Of a DNA stretch of 64,000 nt, positions 11,601 through 22,595 are shown in pieces (position 1 is the stretch's first letter; each line of letters starts with the position of its first letter). This DNA comes from Maylandia zebra (taxonomy: Eukaryota; Chordata; Actinopteri; Cichliformes; Cichlidae): the NCBI RefSeq assembly GCF_041146795.1, contig NC_135173.1, positions 55,790,865 through 55,854,864 on the forward strand, written 5' to 3'. Below the pieces are notes generated by a model. It made no database searches. It saw only the letters and a list, made by a program, of their open reading frames with translations, and was not told the DNA's origin. A program made the translations under genes and the position numbers.

Positions 11601-14600
11601 AGTCATAAATTACACTACTTCATCACTGTAGTCACTAAAATAGTGTTCTCAGTTAAGGTTTATTGATTCTGGAGCTGCACAATTACACTGCAAGTTAGAA
11701 GAAAACAAAAAGAAACAAAAAAAACAAAAAACAAAACAAAACAAAAAAAAAAAAAACATTGTTGGTTTTAATTTGTTGACTTAAAATTTAAACACATCCT
11801 AAGAAGCTTTTGCACAGCTGACATTCAGACTTCAAAACACATGGCGGGGGATCCTATTACTATGCGTGCTGGTTCACCGTCAGGGCATACTGGGACACTC
11901 GGTGGAACTGGGTCATTATTAACATTAGTAACTCCACCCTTGTTTCCCTTCTGTCCGGCATATGTGATGTGAAAAAGGTCTATACTGTGGCTTATTCCAT
12001 GACAACGTTAACCTTTGATTTTTTTTTTTTTTTTTTTTTTTACTAGAAACTATTGCCAAGTTAATTCTGTTATCTGTAGAAAAGGGCTAATGTTGCGACA
12101 CTGGAGTCACTTGCTGCACCAAATGTGGGTCTAATTCTGATTCATGATTACAGTCAGGTCCAAACAAAAGCCCTTTCAAAGCGCAAAGAAAAAAAATCCT
12201 AGTAATCATGTGTAAGTGCAGGCACACTAGTCTGCGTGGTCAGGAATGATGCCATAAAATACATTGTTTAAGTGCAGTACAAGATAAATTGGCCTCTACT
12301 GTTGCTGATTCATACCATATGTCCAAGCGTCCACAGACACTTCATTGTTCCAGAGAAAATAACCATTAAAACAACTATTGTTCACAGGAAATACAATTCA
12401 CCTCCCAGCTCTCAGAAGCCAGCAGCTTCAGTTCACACAGCATAATACTTCTCCTTCACGTCTGCCTCAGATAATATTGAAATGTACCACCACACCAATC
12501 GTCATCCAAAGTAGTGAATAAAGTGATCTCGCTCTGCAGAAACAGATAGATATGAATAGAGACTCCTATATTAACTGTGGGCTGAGTTTCCACAGCCCTC
12601 CACAGTGGGTACTGGGGTAGACACTACACGATTCAGCTCCAACACTGCTCCTACTGTTTACTTTAGCTCTGCGTAGCCCTGGAAACCAGTGCCCAGCCGT
12701 ACACCCCCTGCAGCCACTGCTAGCCAGGAAAGCCCCTGAGCTAAATGAGCCGACTCTAATTCAGACTGGAGAATTTTAGAATAAATCGCTAAAGCTGGAC
12801 TTGCACATTTTTCTTTTACAATTCCCATTTTTATAATGCAACAATTTCACTTCCTGCAGTGATGTCATTTTAATGGTCTGATATATTTGTTGGGAACAGT
12901 ATAAGGCAAAGAGCTGCTGCTCTTGCCCTCCAAAGCCAACTGTATTACTTGTCTTAATTAGTTTTTGGGCAATTACCAATTAATCAATAAGTTAATGAAC
13001 AGAAAAATACATGGGCTGCTGTTTTAATAACTGATTTTTCATCATTCATCATCACATTACAATCCTAGAATTAGGATTACAATACATTACAATCCTAGTA
13101 TTGTAATGCTTATTTTTACCACAAGTGACATTATATTGATGATGAACTGAATGTTGTCAGGTGTGGGGTGTATAGATGTGTTAAGCTTTTCTTTTTCTTT
13201 TTTTTTCTTTTTTAAACTGGGACCAGTAAAACAGTATACTGTGCAAGCTTTTTGGCCTGCTGCTGGCCTGTTTGGTGACTGACAGAAAAAAAGAAAAAGC
13301 AGGTGAACTGACAGATCTTAAGATTACTTGAGCTAACAGCTGCAACCCCGTTGCTTTCTAGTAGACATGCCTGTAGCATGCAGGGGTAAGTCTAAAGCTT
13401 ATTTTATTGTACGGCACATGTGTCCTTAATTGTCTATAGTGAGCCTACCAAGAGGTGTTGTCAACCTACACAATCATGCTCCTGTGCAGTCCTCCAAAAA
13501 CCCAACAGCATGTAGCTCAGGTGTCCTTACTGAGAGATATCTATTTCACTTCAGCTCTTTGTGTGTTATAACTTTACTCGTCTCCACAGCTGACTGAAGG
13601 GTCAAAAACATCAAAAGCTGAAGCAGCCCACAGACTGATTGTACCACATATTTTGGGGACTGCTTCCATCTGGCAACAGCCACTCTCTGCAGGTAGACGG
13701 GCTGTTCGTAGCTTCCTACAGCCTGCCAACACACCACCAATGGAAGGCCATGTTCACCCCATAAAAAAGGGGAACAACATTTACCCTACTGCATTTACTT
13801 TTAAGTTACTGTTACCATGTTTTTTGCAGATACAGTTTTATAATATGAAATATAAATCTACTAATAAATTATGCTACATTCTTGTAGATTATGCTACCAG
13901 TATAACGTAATTACACATTTATAATGTAATTAAATGGGACTTTTTTGTGGGGGAAATAAATGGACTGGTATTCATATAACTACTACTCAAGTTGACCACT
14001 CAAAGCACTTTCTACTACAAGTCTCACTCACCCTATCACACACATTGATACAACGCTATTATCTATGCCGCTAAGTGCTTTGTCTAACACACGCACGCCA
14101 CAATAAAAGCATGAACTACTGCTCCTGTGGGGAAAATAAATTATACTGAAAACTGCACAAATGAACTGGACTATTTGTTTGAACATCAGTCTGATATTGC
14201 CTAGTGTGATGTTGAGCATTTAGAATCCCCACGCACCGCATCCAAAAGCTCATCATTTAAGAACAATCCTATTAACTTTAATTTAAACTGTACTCAACTG
14301 CTGCGATCATAGTTTTTTGTTTTTTGACAAATTTAAAAGCTAACAATTATTATTTCACATTGTAAGACAAAATTACTGTAACCCCTGCTTGGTCCATTTT
14401 ATTGTGTACCCAGACATCAAACACACAGCTGAAGGCACCATCCAGGATTTCAGGCATTGCTCTCTTTTAAGTGCCTCTTACTCTGACTAGTTTACATATC
14501 ATTTGCTTATGCCTTATTAGTGTTCTGCTCTTACTCTTGTTATTCTATATCAGCCTGACAATAAGAGTATATTGTGTGTATGTTTGCTTGTCTGCTATGG

Positions 14601-17600
14601 ATAAATATGCATGTTTTAAAGCAGTTTGCAAATGAATAAACATAAAACCTATGTTAAGCCTTGCTGTTAAACAGAAGGCCTTCCAATGTGAAATGAGTAC
14701 ATAATAATTACAGGGACATTCCTGGTAATATGCACTAGAGTATAGCTGCAGTATACCAGCTCTGTCATCAGGACTTACTCTTGCTGCTGCTACATCTGCT
14801 CAGTCTTGCTGAAGCAGTTTCCCTTCTGCCTTTTAATTGAGATGTGAGGCAGGAAGAGAACGCCCTGACTGAGCAGAGACTGGATTTTAAAGCTCATTTG
14901 AAACTGAATGCTGTTCAGGAGTCGTCAATCAACAGACCTCAGGCCTAAATCTTTCAGGCAACTTGATTGGTTCTGGCTTTCTCAGCACAAAAGTTTCATG
15001 TAGTGATAGATGAAAATAGTAATGCCACCTGTAATCAACAGAGGTAATGTCAACTGGTTAAACACAACGTTTAAGATGCATTTTTAATATCAATAATTTG
15101 CATATTGTAACTATTATTTTACTTATTTTTGAGGAGTTGCTCTGACAAAAAATTGTCAGAAAAGTACAGCTTCAGCTCTATGTGTTCCCATTTTTAGCTC
15201 CAACAAGACAATACCAGCAGGCAAAACAGCAATTGTTGTGAACGTATCAGTTTATGTACAACTAAAAAGATGTGAGTGACACAAAATATAAAATACCCCT
15301 ATACATAAGTGTGAATGAAGTAAACTGCTCCGTTCAGTAACTGTACAGCAGACTAACAACACAGCTGTGCCTGAGGCAAACATGCAGACACACCATAACA
15401 AAAACTGTGGGCGTACACAAAACATGCAGAAGCCATGTTAACCTTCAACATACAAAGGTCAAGAGGTCGCCCAGCAAAGAAGAGAAACTTGATTATTGTA
15501 CACATTTAGGCCTGAATTTCAAACCACCCAGAGGAGTAGTTTAACTGTCAAAAAAATTTACAATGGTTGTACAGATTTAAACGTCACAGAGAGAACGATT
15601 ACAAAAGATGCTGCTTTTTCATATATATCACAACAATAATATATGTGATACATATATTTGCATTTATTCAAATGACAACCATGTTGATTGCTGGATTCCT
15701 TCTTGACTGTTTTCTCAGACTACCAATCGCTACATAGACATTGGCAACTTGGGCATACAGGACTACACACATGAAACAAGCAACTAATCCCTTTTTCATT
15801 ACTCTTTATTGTTTTGCTATATTTATTTGTACAAATGAAAAACTTTACATCAGTACTTTTGTCTTTGCCTCACAATATATTATAATCTAAACCTGACTTA
15901 TAAAACTCTACTATTTTCACTGTTATAATTAGAGTATCATCTATAAACAACAGTCTAATTTCGATTGCACAATCTACTGATATTTTTGCTTTAATGGAAG
16001 AAATTGTCATATTTTTGTCATTTTGGTGACTACATATGGCTACATGGTTTATTTTGTCAAATATAACAGTTTACAATTCAGGAAATACTAAATTTTTAAG
16101 TATCTGAGAGGCCAGAGAAAATTTAAAGGTTTCATCTAGTCATGTTCAAATTGATCAAAACATACTGGAAGTGGGTCAATACACCTTTTTCCAAAAATAA
16201 ACAAGTAAAACCTTTGAAATTATTTGATATATGGAGCTATAATTTCACAGCCTTATATATGTGCAAATTTTAAACCATAACATTTCCAGGCAAATCAGAG
16301 GTGCTTGAGCAGAAAATGTTCTGAGCTGAGATAGAATGACTCTTATATGATACCTGTGGCTTAGATTTTATAGTAAACACTATAGCGTGATTTTTTACGT
16401 CTGCTTTCACTTTAATCTCTCTGTGCTATAATTGTAGTTAACCTCCCATCACCTTTTGTCCCCTTCACATCCTTGTCATCGCAGAACAAGAAAAAAAATG
16501 TTACATTTTAACTATTAACTTGCAATATGTCAGGTCCCCTGGCAATAAGCTGGATTTCGTATGGCATCAGACCACAGATAAGGAAAAACTGGGAAAGTGT
16601 CAAAGTACAATTATTAAGAGCAGTGATTTTCAGTCTGAAGCTTTTCCAGACAAACCAAACAATCAGGACAGGCTATTCAGTGTTTATGCCAAATCAGAAA
16701 AAATGACATAAACTGGCATTTTAAAGGGCTCTACGTAATGCAGTCAAGTCATTTATTTACTATACAGGTAAAAAACCTAAAAATATTGTTTTATGTGATG
16801 AAAATTATCATTCTTGGCAAGGATTAAAAAGTAAAATTTTCTCTGTTTCTGTTGCTTGGATAGAGCAACGTAATTAGTGGAGTACGGAAGCACATTACTA
16901 TAAGATCACCATATCTTTATGGTAAAAAACTGTAAATTTTACTTGAGGTAAAATGACATGCCCTCCTTTTCTCCCAATATCATCATGCAATTAAACCAAC
17001 TACAGCCCTGAAAGTGTTGGAACCAGGTCAGCATACTTAAAATCAAAGTTCATCATGACTGAACCTGGAAACTTGGGAACAAGTACAATCCAATAAAACA
17101 GAGTAAATATTACATCTGTTGTTGACACTATAGTGTTCCAACGTGAGGCTGCAGCTTATGATTTGAGCTAGATTATATTTTATTGTTATGTATTAGTAAC
17201 TGAGGAGTTCTTCCACATGAGTGTGTTGGATAAAATAACAAATAACACTAATTACACATCAAAGGAAGAGTCATCTTTGCTGCTACTAAGAGCTGCCCCA
17301 TCTTTCACTTAGTTCCATTATCGATTAATCTAACAACTGTTTCCCCGACTAGATTTTAAACACCTGATGAGAGCTGTATGTAATGACTGCTGCTCTTTTT
17401 ATAAAAACAAGTTCAAACAAAACTCATTCCTGTTTCCTCTGAAGATGTGCCCTGTCACATATGAATCACTAAAGTAATTAAGTATTCCTTGCTCCTTGAT
17501 AACCAGCTGTTTACTGGTTTGGTGCATCAGTCAGTTAAAACACTCTGGAGGTTAACATTTTTTTCCTGAGGCTACAATTATGATCATAACTTACACCTTT

Positions 17601-19006
17601 AGAGTATCTGGCACTTCACCTTGCTTTGCCACTCACATCAGGCTACAGACATGAAATATAGCAACATAGCTGGGCTAAATATACACCTTCATCTGTGTAG
17701 GATTACACTGAAGCAATCTCGACAGCTGTGGTGACACATCATTCCTGTAACTCCACCTCTTTTTGTTCTCCTGTTTTTCTATGTAACTCCCTTCCAATGG
17801 TTCAGCCAACTGGAGTGTAATGTCTGGCCAGACCAGATCATATTACTGGCTTGTGAATGTGCAGCAACAGATGGTAGATCACAGGAGGGGAGGGGGACAA
17901 AGGAAGAGGAGGGAAGAGAACCAGCAGCCTTAAAATTATAAATGGACTTAAAATTAAACCAAAATTGCCCCGTTTATCAAAAAACAAAAAAAACAAAACT
18001 ACCTTTCCATGTAATGTCAGGCTGCCATTAAGAGTGTACTTATCAGATCTCACATCATCAAGTACTAAAAAGCTTGATTCCCTGCTTTTATTTAAAAGCA
18101 AGTCAGACTTCATGACAACTGAATAAGTTACTTCACCTCTTGCATGCGTCTTTTGGCCCTCTCCAGAGCATCTTCATAGCCTTTCTGCCTCAGCTCACTC
18201 AGGCTCTCGTAGTACTCCTCGGTGTCGTCGCTCTCTGAGAAAAGCACCTGTGAGAGGATCTTCCAGCCGCAGGTGTCCAGGGCATGACCCAGGTACACCT
18301 GCAACTGATAGCACAGGGCGTCCGTCTCCCGCTGTGACATCCCGGGCGGACCGAAAAGGACAGTCCACACGCCAGACTGCTCCTCCGGGAAAGAGGGCAA
18401 ACAAGGCTCTAGGTCCGAGTTGACGGCGCATAGTTGGAGGTGGGCTGCTCTCAGTTCCTGGAAGGAGAACAGTCCAGCCCAGCTGAAGTCTTCGCGGTTA
18501 CTGGCCTCGATGTCGCCTGGGTCTGCATCATCCGGGGACAGCGTGACATCCACTGGCTCCAGGATCTCCATATCCGTTATCTTGGGTGTCACAACGTCCC
18601 ATGTCCCTAAAGTGTGACTTACGCACTCATATGACTTTGAACTACCGGCTTTTAAAGTCTTCCTGTCTGCGTTAGCATTTGTTGTGGGTTTCCCTTTGGG
18701 GACAGAGTGCGGTCTAACTTTACCCACTTGGCAGACTCCATCTTTCTTCGCCGTGACGGGACTTTTTGTGTGTTTTTCAGCCACGCAGGCACCGGTGGGA
18801 GGAAGCCCAGCGATTGGGCCACAGTCGACGTCCAGTAAAGTGCTCCGTCTCTGCACGGTTCTGTTGTGGCAGGTTATGGCGAACTTTCCCTCGACGTCGT
18901 TCCAGGCCACAATGAAAACAAATTTATGTCTCTCTTTTTCGTCGAAGACTTTGGGCCGGACGGACACCCATCCGGACTCTAAGTTATCCTCCATGATGAA
19001 TGACAT
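5447..19006 (-). CDS. jmy: Junction-mediating and regulatory protein (JMY), exons 1-2 of a longer gene
   Basis: JMY nucleates actin through C-terminal WH2 repeats and acts as a p300/p53 cofactor. Only the N-terminal 348 residues are in the window. Exon 1 is 18137-19006 (290 codons) and exon 2 is 5447-5620 (58 codons); both junctions are phase 0 GT-AG. The protein starts MSFIMEDNLESGWVSVRP and continues with HKFVFIVAWNDVEGKF and ITCHNRT, the hallmark JMY/WHAMM N-terminus. Exon 1 ends in a helical segment (SELRQKGYEDALERAKRRMQE) and exon 2 continues with VLDKHKAMDSMVELL and FRDMRELAMLRRQQIK, the start of the coiled coil. The coiled-coil remainder, proline-rich region and WH2 domains lie off the left edge. 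The start at 19006 is chosen because it aligns with the conserved JMY N-terminus. The middle of exon 1 is poorly conserved and Ser/Thr-rich, as expected. Identity is strong; the full gene structure cannot be seen here. Confidence 0.93.
5901..7463 (+). mobile_element. Intact Tc1/mariner transposon, DD37E type, with IR/DR ends
   Basis: A complete 1,563-bp element flanked by TA duplications (5899-5900 and 7464-7465). The outer ends are inverted copies of CAGGGAGTGCAGAATTATTA. Each end also carries a second, inner copy of the motif: GTGCATAATTATTAGGCAAC near 6079-6099 and its inverted counterpart near 7255-7274. This gives an IR/DR arrangement with two transposase-binding-like repeats per end. 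A single uninterrupted transposase gene fills the interior. Intact ends, intact duplication and an intact gene suggest recent insertion into jmy intron 1. Present mobility is inference only. Confidence 0.95.
6119..7135 (+). CDS. Tc1/mariner transposase, DD37E catalytic triad
   Basis: A 338-aa transposase for cut-and-paste movement of the surrounding element. Residues 1-110 form the DNA-binding part: a helix-turn-helix-like first half (SEKSKIVRYLAEGCSSLKIA), then a second HTH, with the basic KKRVEKPRRK stretch at 51-60 between them. The catalytic domain shows D144 (LWTDEMRVNL), D237 (MQDNAPSHAS) and E275 ([11 protein letters not shown]). Thirty-seven residues separate D237 and E275, so the signature is DD37E rather than the DD34E usual for fish Tc1. 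A glycine-rich box (QQGGGGVLVWAG, 175-185) is present as expected. No stops or frameshifts occur and all three catalytic acids are kept, so it could be functional. The start is the first ATG after the inner repeat. DD37E elements are known as ITmD37E in mosquitoes and, as I recall, the TRT family in vertebrates; which subgroup this is needs a tree. Confidence 0.93.
   Translation: MGQKKDLTGSEKSKIVRYLAEGCSSLKIAKLLKRDHRTIKRFIQNSQQGRKKRVEKPRRKITAHELRKVKRAAAKMPLATSLAIFQSCNITGVPKSTRCAILRDMAKVRKAERRPPLNKTHKLKRQDWAKKYLKTGFSKVLWTDEMRVNLDGPDGWARGWIGKGQRAPVRLRCQQGGGGVLVWAGIIKDELVGPFRVEDGVKLNSQSYCQFLEDTFFKQWYRKKSASFKKNMIFMQDNAPSHASKYSTAWLARKGIKEEKLMTWPPCSPDLNPIENLWSIIKCEIYKEGKQYTSLNSVWEAVVAAARNVDGEQIKTLTESMDGRLLSVLAKKGGYIGR
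8335..9245 (-). mobile_element. Degraded Tc1-like DNA transposon (minus strand)
   Basis: Read on the minus strand, the region carries words typical of an old fish Tc1-type element: the motif around 8340-8370 (complement of a 'TGCCAATGACATGCATCTTTTCA' end segment), the CTTCTTTGGACC-containing part near 8660-8690, and the region near 8790-8870 resembling the 'NWTENQW...RLRYAK' transposase section. No open frame survives and the ends are indistinct. It appears to be the same family as the remnant at 1-370. Confidence 0.55.
9246..11430 (+). pseudogene. Dead piggyBac-type transposase element, split by a Rex3 insertion
   Basis: The left border looks like a fish piggyBac end: TTAA (9246-9249) followed by CCTTCCTCTTACATTAGGGT. 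Coding remnants appear after 10,745 in shifting frames: SDIKTRFDPFMPL, then VYRSSNENTDSLRDTSTGRT and TIFQTTMSLQTFGIISRVL (10,875-10,990), NPEVTVDEHFAP (near 11,080-11,120), KCTFWQYMPSKSGN, and SGIPEKIQGKHL (near 11,243). These correspond in order to PGBD/piggyBac transposase blocks including the VTVDE catalytic-acid region. Several frameshifts and stops make it non-functional. The right border could not be placed. Rex3 interrupts it at 9809-10638. An 18-bp near-perfect palindrome sits at 9491-9528 inside the left end. Confidence 0.7.
9809..10638 (-). mobile_element. 5'-truncated Rex3 (RTE-clade) LINE with 13-bp target duplication
   Basis: On the minus strand the translation gives reverse-transcriptase C-terminal blocks: FADDVVLLASSGDGLQLALE (the YADD-equivalent box), EEFKYLGVLFASDGRRELE, LTYGHELWVVTERTKSRIQ, and SQLRWFGHLTRMPPG, ending with a GRPRTRWRDYISRLAWERLG tail. 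The 3' end carries GATG repeats (CATC units at 9810-9825 on the plus strand), the known Rex3 tail. The 13-bp duplication TGTTGACATATCT flanks it (9796-9808 and 10639-10651). A small frameshift separates the two coding blocks near 10,400. The truncated 5' end has a duplicated AAAAGCAGTTGTTG word (near 10,611 and 10,630), a common scar of target-primed insertion. Confidence 0.9.
11405..11520. repeat. Dispersed repeat fragment (fish SINE/LINE tail-like)
   Basis: Contains phrases such as TTTATTCACCAGGGGTTGCC and ATGCCCTTTCTGACACAACC, which resemble a widely dispersed fish repeat around the 'GATGCCCTTCCTGACGC' motif. It is short and without clear borders, so the class is unresolved. Confidence 0.35.
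11701..11758. repeat. A-rich (AAAAC)n simple repeat
   Basis: Irregular AAAC/AAAAC units ending in a run of A; it could be the tail of an old retroposon, but no body is recognisable. Confidence 0.7.
12019..12041. repeat. T23 homopolymer
   Basis: An uninterrupted T run in jmy intron 1; on the minus (sense) strand it is poly-A, but there is no adjacent retroelement that I can recognise. Confidence 0.9.
18137..19006 (-). CDS. jmy: jmy exon 1 (start codon to donor)
   Basis: ATG at 19006-19004; the last codon GAG is at 18139-18137 and is followed by the donor GTGAAG. The exon lies in a CpG-rich region, as usual for the first exon of a housekeeping-type vertebrate gene. The reading frame runs only three codons past the donor before a stop, which supports the splice assignment. 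Confidence 0.92.
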
Positions 19007-19690
19007 CTCATCCAGCCAGTAAAAAAAGACACTTAGATATGCGTTAGCCAGAGGAAAAAAATCTTCCCTGATGTCGAGGCTAAATGCTACTCGTAGCCAC
19101 CGACAGCAGACCCCACGTTTAAAAAAAACACAAAGTAAGATTTGGCAGAGCTACAGCGAACAAACCGACGAGCTAGATTAAGAGATGACACAAAGGCTTT
19201 CTTGCTTTGTTAACCCGCTGTCTGTTGCGTGTAAGCGGCCGAAAGCGCAGCCAACGTCGTTGTCCCTCCTCCAAATGGTCGGATTTGGGATTCCGACATG
19301 AAGAAGTTCAAGCAGCCAAACGCACTCGGACACCGCGGTCTAATCGAAGGAGAGAAGTCGGCTTCATATTGCGGCAGCTAATGTCCGTTGCCATGACACC
19401 TGGGCGCTCACCTGCCCGATGCTCGCGCTGTCTTGAATGTGCAGCTCTTTGTCCGCTCTCAGACAATGCCGTCGCGCGACGCACATCGGCTCTCGATGTC
19501 ACGTGTGAGCTTCTGTTTACAAGCAGAAGGTGCGTGCGTGTTTGTCCGGGGAGGGATTTAACTGGTGACCCCCCCCCCCCCCCCCCCCCCCCTCCCTCCG
19601 GTGTTGCATTCCATCTCCACGATGAAAATGGTAAATATGATGTTCCTAGAAAATGTCGATACCGTACTGACATGCAAAACGATCTTTGAG
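19007..19690 (-). promoter_or_regulatory. jmy: Likely jmy 5' UTR and CpG-rich promoter region
   Basis: The sequence just upstream of the jmy start codon stays CpG-rich to about 19,560, with GCGG/CGC words at 19,225-19,260 and 19,420-19,500. This fits a TATA-less CpG-island promoter. No TATA box or initiator stands out. A C24 run at 19,569-19,592 closes the region. The transcription start cannot be fixed from sequence alone. Confidence 0.45.
19569..19592. repeat. C24 homopolymer (G24 on the jmy sense strand)
   Basis: Twenty-four consecutive C are followed by TCCCTCC. On the strand sense to jmy this is a long G tract, able in principle to form G-quadruplex structures, about 560 bp upstream of the jmy start codon. 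Such a run is also prone to sequencing and length error. Confidence 0.9.
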
Positions 19691-21395
19691 CAAATTGTTA
19701 GTTAGTTGACTAATATTTCTTTATCTCTATAAAACTACAAAAATATCTCTTTATCTCCCAATAATATGCATTTTAAAAGACGTTTAATGATGCATATAAT
19801 GTACAATATGCTAATGCTGGTTAACTATATCCGCTAGTCTCTCTTTATACCATGTGAACGTGAAATATATCAATTTATCATTAAAAAGCAATGCAAAGTC
19901 TAATATTTTATCAGATGCATTAAGCGTGACATGTCTTTCTATCACAAACTTTTATTCTTTTCACAATTCTTTTTATTTTTTGGATATTTTTAAACACAGT
20001 CCAGTTGTACATACTACATCCTTAAAATGTTTTGTTCATTACATTACAGTGTTTAACGTTTTTATTACGCGTACACTTTTTCCACATGAACCCTTGAAGG
20101 CAACATAACAGTCCGTTTCTTTTAACAGCTTAATAAACCAAACGGCACACAAAGACAGAAAACTGTTCCACGCAAACTACTTTTTAATTCAGTAACTTTA
20201 CGTGTTTAATTTTTAAAAAGTGTTCATTACGAGTTGTACTCTTTTGGTTTTTTTTTAATCTCTATTCCTCTGTCTCTTTTCCTCACTTGCATACGTGCAC
20301 GAGGAGCATAAACATCTGCACGTGGGCAAATCCATGACGCAAATACGTACAGAACGTGTTTAGTGCCAGACTGCGTACGGTAAGCGAACTGGGTCAAAAC
20401 AGGTTTATGCACCATTTATTCTCTAAGAAAGTTAATTTTCGCATGCAACTTTAAAATCAATCTAGCGACTAGAAAAAAAATGTAGAGTGGGGCAAAGATT
20501 ACCTTTATGGTGCTTTTAAAGCTACTAGAAAAAACACACAAAACTGTATGTAGAACCAAGTGGGTTAGTTTACTAAGGGCCTTTTCCAAAATCTTGCTGG
20601 TGCTTGACTTATATTTAGAATCTTTTCAACTTTTGATTTCCTCTGAGTGCAAACTTCAGTTCTGTTAGTCACTGCAGAGTATTTGTAGAAATATGCCAGC
20701 CTTTGTTGACAGTAAGCTTGAGATGGAAGATGTGCGAGGATTCAAAGTACGATGAGGCAAATCTCAAACGTGAATATGAATGTAAAATACAATCAACGGT
20801 AGAAATATTGGCATTGATTTTATTTTTTATATGTTTTGTTTTATTATTTTTTTTATTATATTTGAGGGGGGAAAGTAATCTGAAAATAAATGCATTTCCT
20901 GCTTTTTAATTCTCTGCCTCTTCTGGTAAATCTTGTGAAAACACATTGAAAAGACATTTCAATGTAGTTCACCAGGTGAAGGTCATGCATTATTGCCATT
21001 AAAATTTGGATCAGTTGAGTCAGAGTGCGGAAAGAATACTTCAGCCTAATAAACACAGGAAACCAGAACTCCCTTTGGATTTCCATGGTTTAAAAACAGA
21101 TAAGCTCTACAGAGCTTCGTAGATTGTTCCCTTATATGGAAATAGGCACATTGATGTCTGAGTAATAATCTGTTAAATTGACTCGATGTTTCACATTTGG
21201 TCTCACCCACTAAGGCATGTTCTCTTTCCAATAAAATAGCACCTCTCGTACACTGCCACATTCCCTGTTTTGACCTCACTTTATTTACTGCTCATTAATT
21301 TCCATAGTTAAGGTGTAAACAAAAAGAAAAACTTGTAATATTCCACTTTGAGACCGGTTTCATCATTTATCCTCTTGGAAAAGTAAGATGATTGA
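19691..21395. other. Intergenic, nothing recognised
   Basis: AT-rich sequence between the jmy promoter and the GATA/TA repeat. Frames are short and without family motifs. I see no transposon ends, RNA gene or exon. Confidence 0.6.
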
Positions 21396-21493
21396 GAGAT
21401 AGATAGATAGATAGATAGATATATATATATATAGATAGAGATATCCCTCTATCTATATATATATATCTATATATATATCTATCTATCTATCTA

Positions 21494-21527
<34 letters not shown>
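21396..21527. repeat. GATA / TA / CTAT compound microsatellite, self-complementary
   Basis: GATA units (21,396-21,420) pass into TA repeats, then CTAT units (21,440-21,495) and a long TA tract. The GATA arm can pair with the CTAT arm, giving a large AT-rich hairpin or cruciform potential. Confidence 0.9.
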
Positions 21528-21528
<1 letters not shown>

Positions 21529-21689
21529 CAAATAAATAGCCCTGCACCAACTTTGCACTTTGTCCTTGTTTTGCTGGTTTGTACTGAAGTTATTAACTGT
21601 TAAACCAAACTGATAAAACTTCTTAATTTTACTTCAAAGTCTGATTCCAAATATTTATGTGCACATCAAAAAGGGTGAAAAAGCACTTT

Positions 21690-22050
21690 AATTGCAACAT
21701 AGCAACTTCAGACATTAAATTTGCACTATGGGAAGAAGGCAAACCAGCAGTGGCAGTGTGATGCTTTGGGTAATGTTCTGCTGGGAAACCTTGGGTCCTG
21801 CCATCCACGTGGATGTTACTTGCAGACCATGTACACCCTTTTTAATGGAAATTGTACTCCCTGATGGCTGTGGAATCTTTCAGCAGGCTATATGCCCTGC
21901 CCCAAAAACAAACAAACAAACAAACAAAAAACAAAACAAAAAACAACCCAAAGGTTTAGGAATGGATGAACAACAATTAATTTAAGGATTGACTGGGCCT
22001 CCGAACTCTTCAGACCTCAATCCAGTTGAGCATCTGTGCGACAAAAACAA
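21690..22050 (+). mobile_element. Degraded Tc1-like transposase fragment
   Basis: Translation around 21,750-21,815 gives SVMLWVMFCWETLGPAIHVD, matching the central 'GGSVMVWG-FSWxTLGPL' block of Tc1-like transposases. Near 21,985-22,035 the phrase GGCCTCCGAACTCTTCAGACC plus CTCAATCCAGTTGAGCATCT corresponds to the 'WPPNSSDLNPIEHLW' catalytic-acid block. The intervening part is scrambled by an AAAC repeat. It is non-functional. Confidence 0.6.
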
Positions 22051-22108
22051 AACCTATTTTAGGTGATAAGCAACACACCATTTCCTGAAGTTTGACTTTT
22101 ATAGGTAA

Positions 22109-22224
22109 GGCTATGTCCATATTAATGCATTTTCGTTTGAAAACTCATTGTTTTCTCTCCATTTTGGCCTCCCATCCACCCTGAGATGGCGTTTTCCCCT
22201 ATCCGGGCTAGTGTGGACGTAGTC
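22109..22224. mobile_element. Short MITE-like palindromic element
   Basis: The left end GGCTATGTCCATATTAATGC and the reverse complement of the right end (GACTACGTCCACACTAGCCC) resemble each other. Interior GTTTTC/GAAAAC-type words match a common fish MITE. It lies just downstream of bhmt. The target duplication is not clear. Confidence 0.4.
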
Positions 22225-22283
22225 TAAATGACCCTTCCAAGGAACAAAACCACCAGTGCTGATTTCTTTGTTGCAGTTTGTCG

Positions 22284-22289
22284 TTTATT
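22284..22289 (-). terminator. bhmt: Candidate bhmt polyadenylation signal AATAAA
   Basis: AATAAA on the minus strand (TTTATT on plus), about 305 nt beyond the bhmt stop codon. This is a plausible 3' UTR length, but other AT-rich hexamers exist nearby. Confidence 0.4.
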
Positions 22290-22595
22290 GCTGCCCACAT
22301 CATTGTGACATTACTTGGGTGCTTTCACAAACAACTGTACATTTGTAATACAGTAATTTCACTTTTTTTCTTTAAACAGTTGTGATGGTCATAATAACAC
22401 TGAAGGCTCAGTCTGGAAAGCCAGTTTCAAAGGTTAAGCATATGATGCCAGTCTTTCACATAGTAAAAATGGTCCTAAAAAAGAAAGAACTTCAGCATTT
22501 CAATCTTTTTTGGTACATAAACTTTGGGGAATGTGTGAGTATGCCTTCTCACGCCACCCCTTTGCTTCTCCTTGTCAAAGGCCTCAGACAGGAGC

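Larger units (their letters stand above)
5621..18136 (-). other. jmy: jmy intron 1 (12.5 kb)
   Basis: A long first intron holding an intact DD37E transposon (5901-7463), a Tc1 remnant (8335-9245), a piggyBac remnant with a nested Rex3 LINE (9246-11430), and simple repeats (A-rich 11701-11758, T23 at 12019-12041). From about 12,050 to 18,130 the sequence is AT-rich. I recognise no gene, RNA or transposon there; a short near-repeat of ACAATCCTAG... occurs at 13,060-13,100. Confidence 0.8.

Noticed and set aside
19207..19689. 160-codon open frame upstream of jmy on the plus strand
   Set aside because: It lies in the CpG-rich jmy promoter, translates to low-complexity Arg/Pro sequence and runs through the C24 tract; no family motif.
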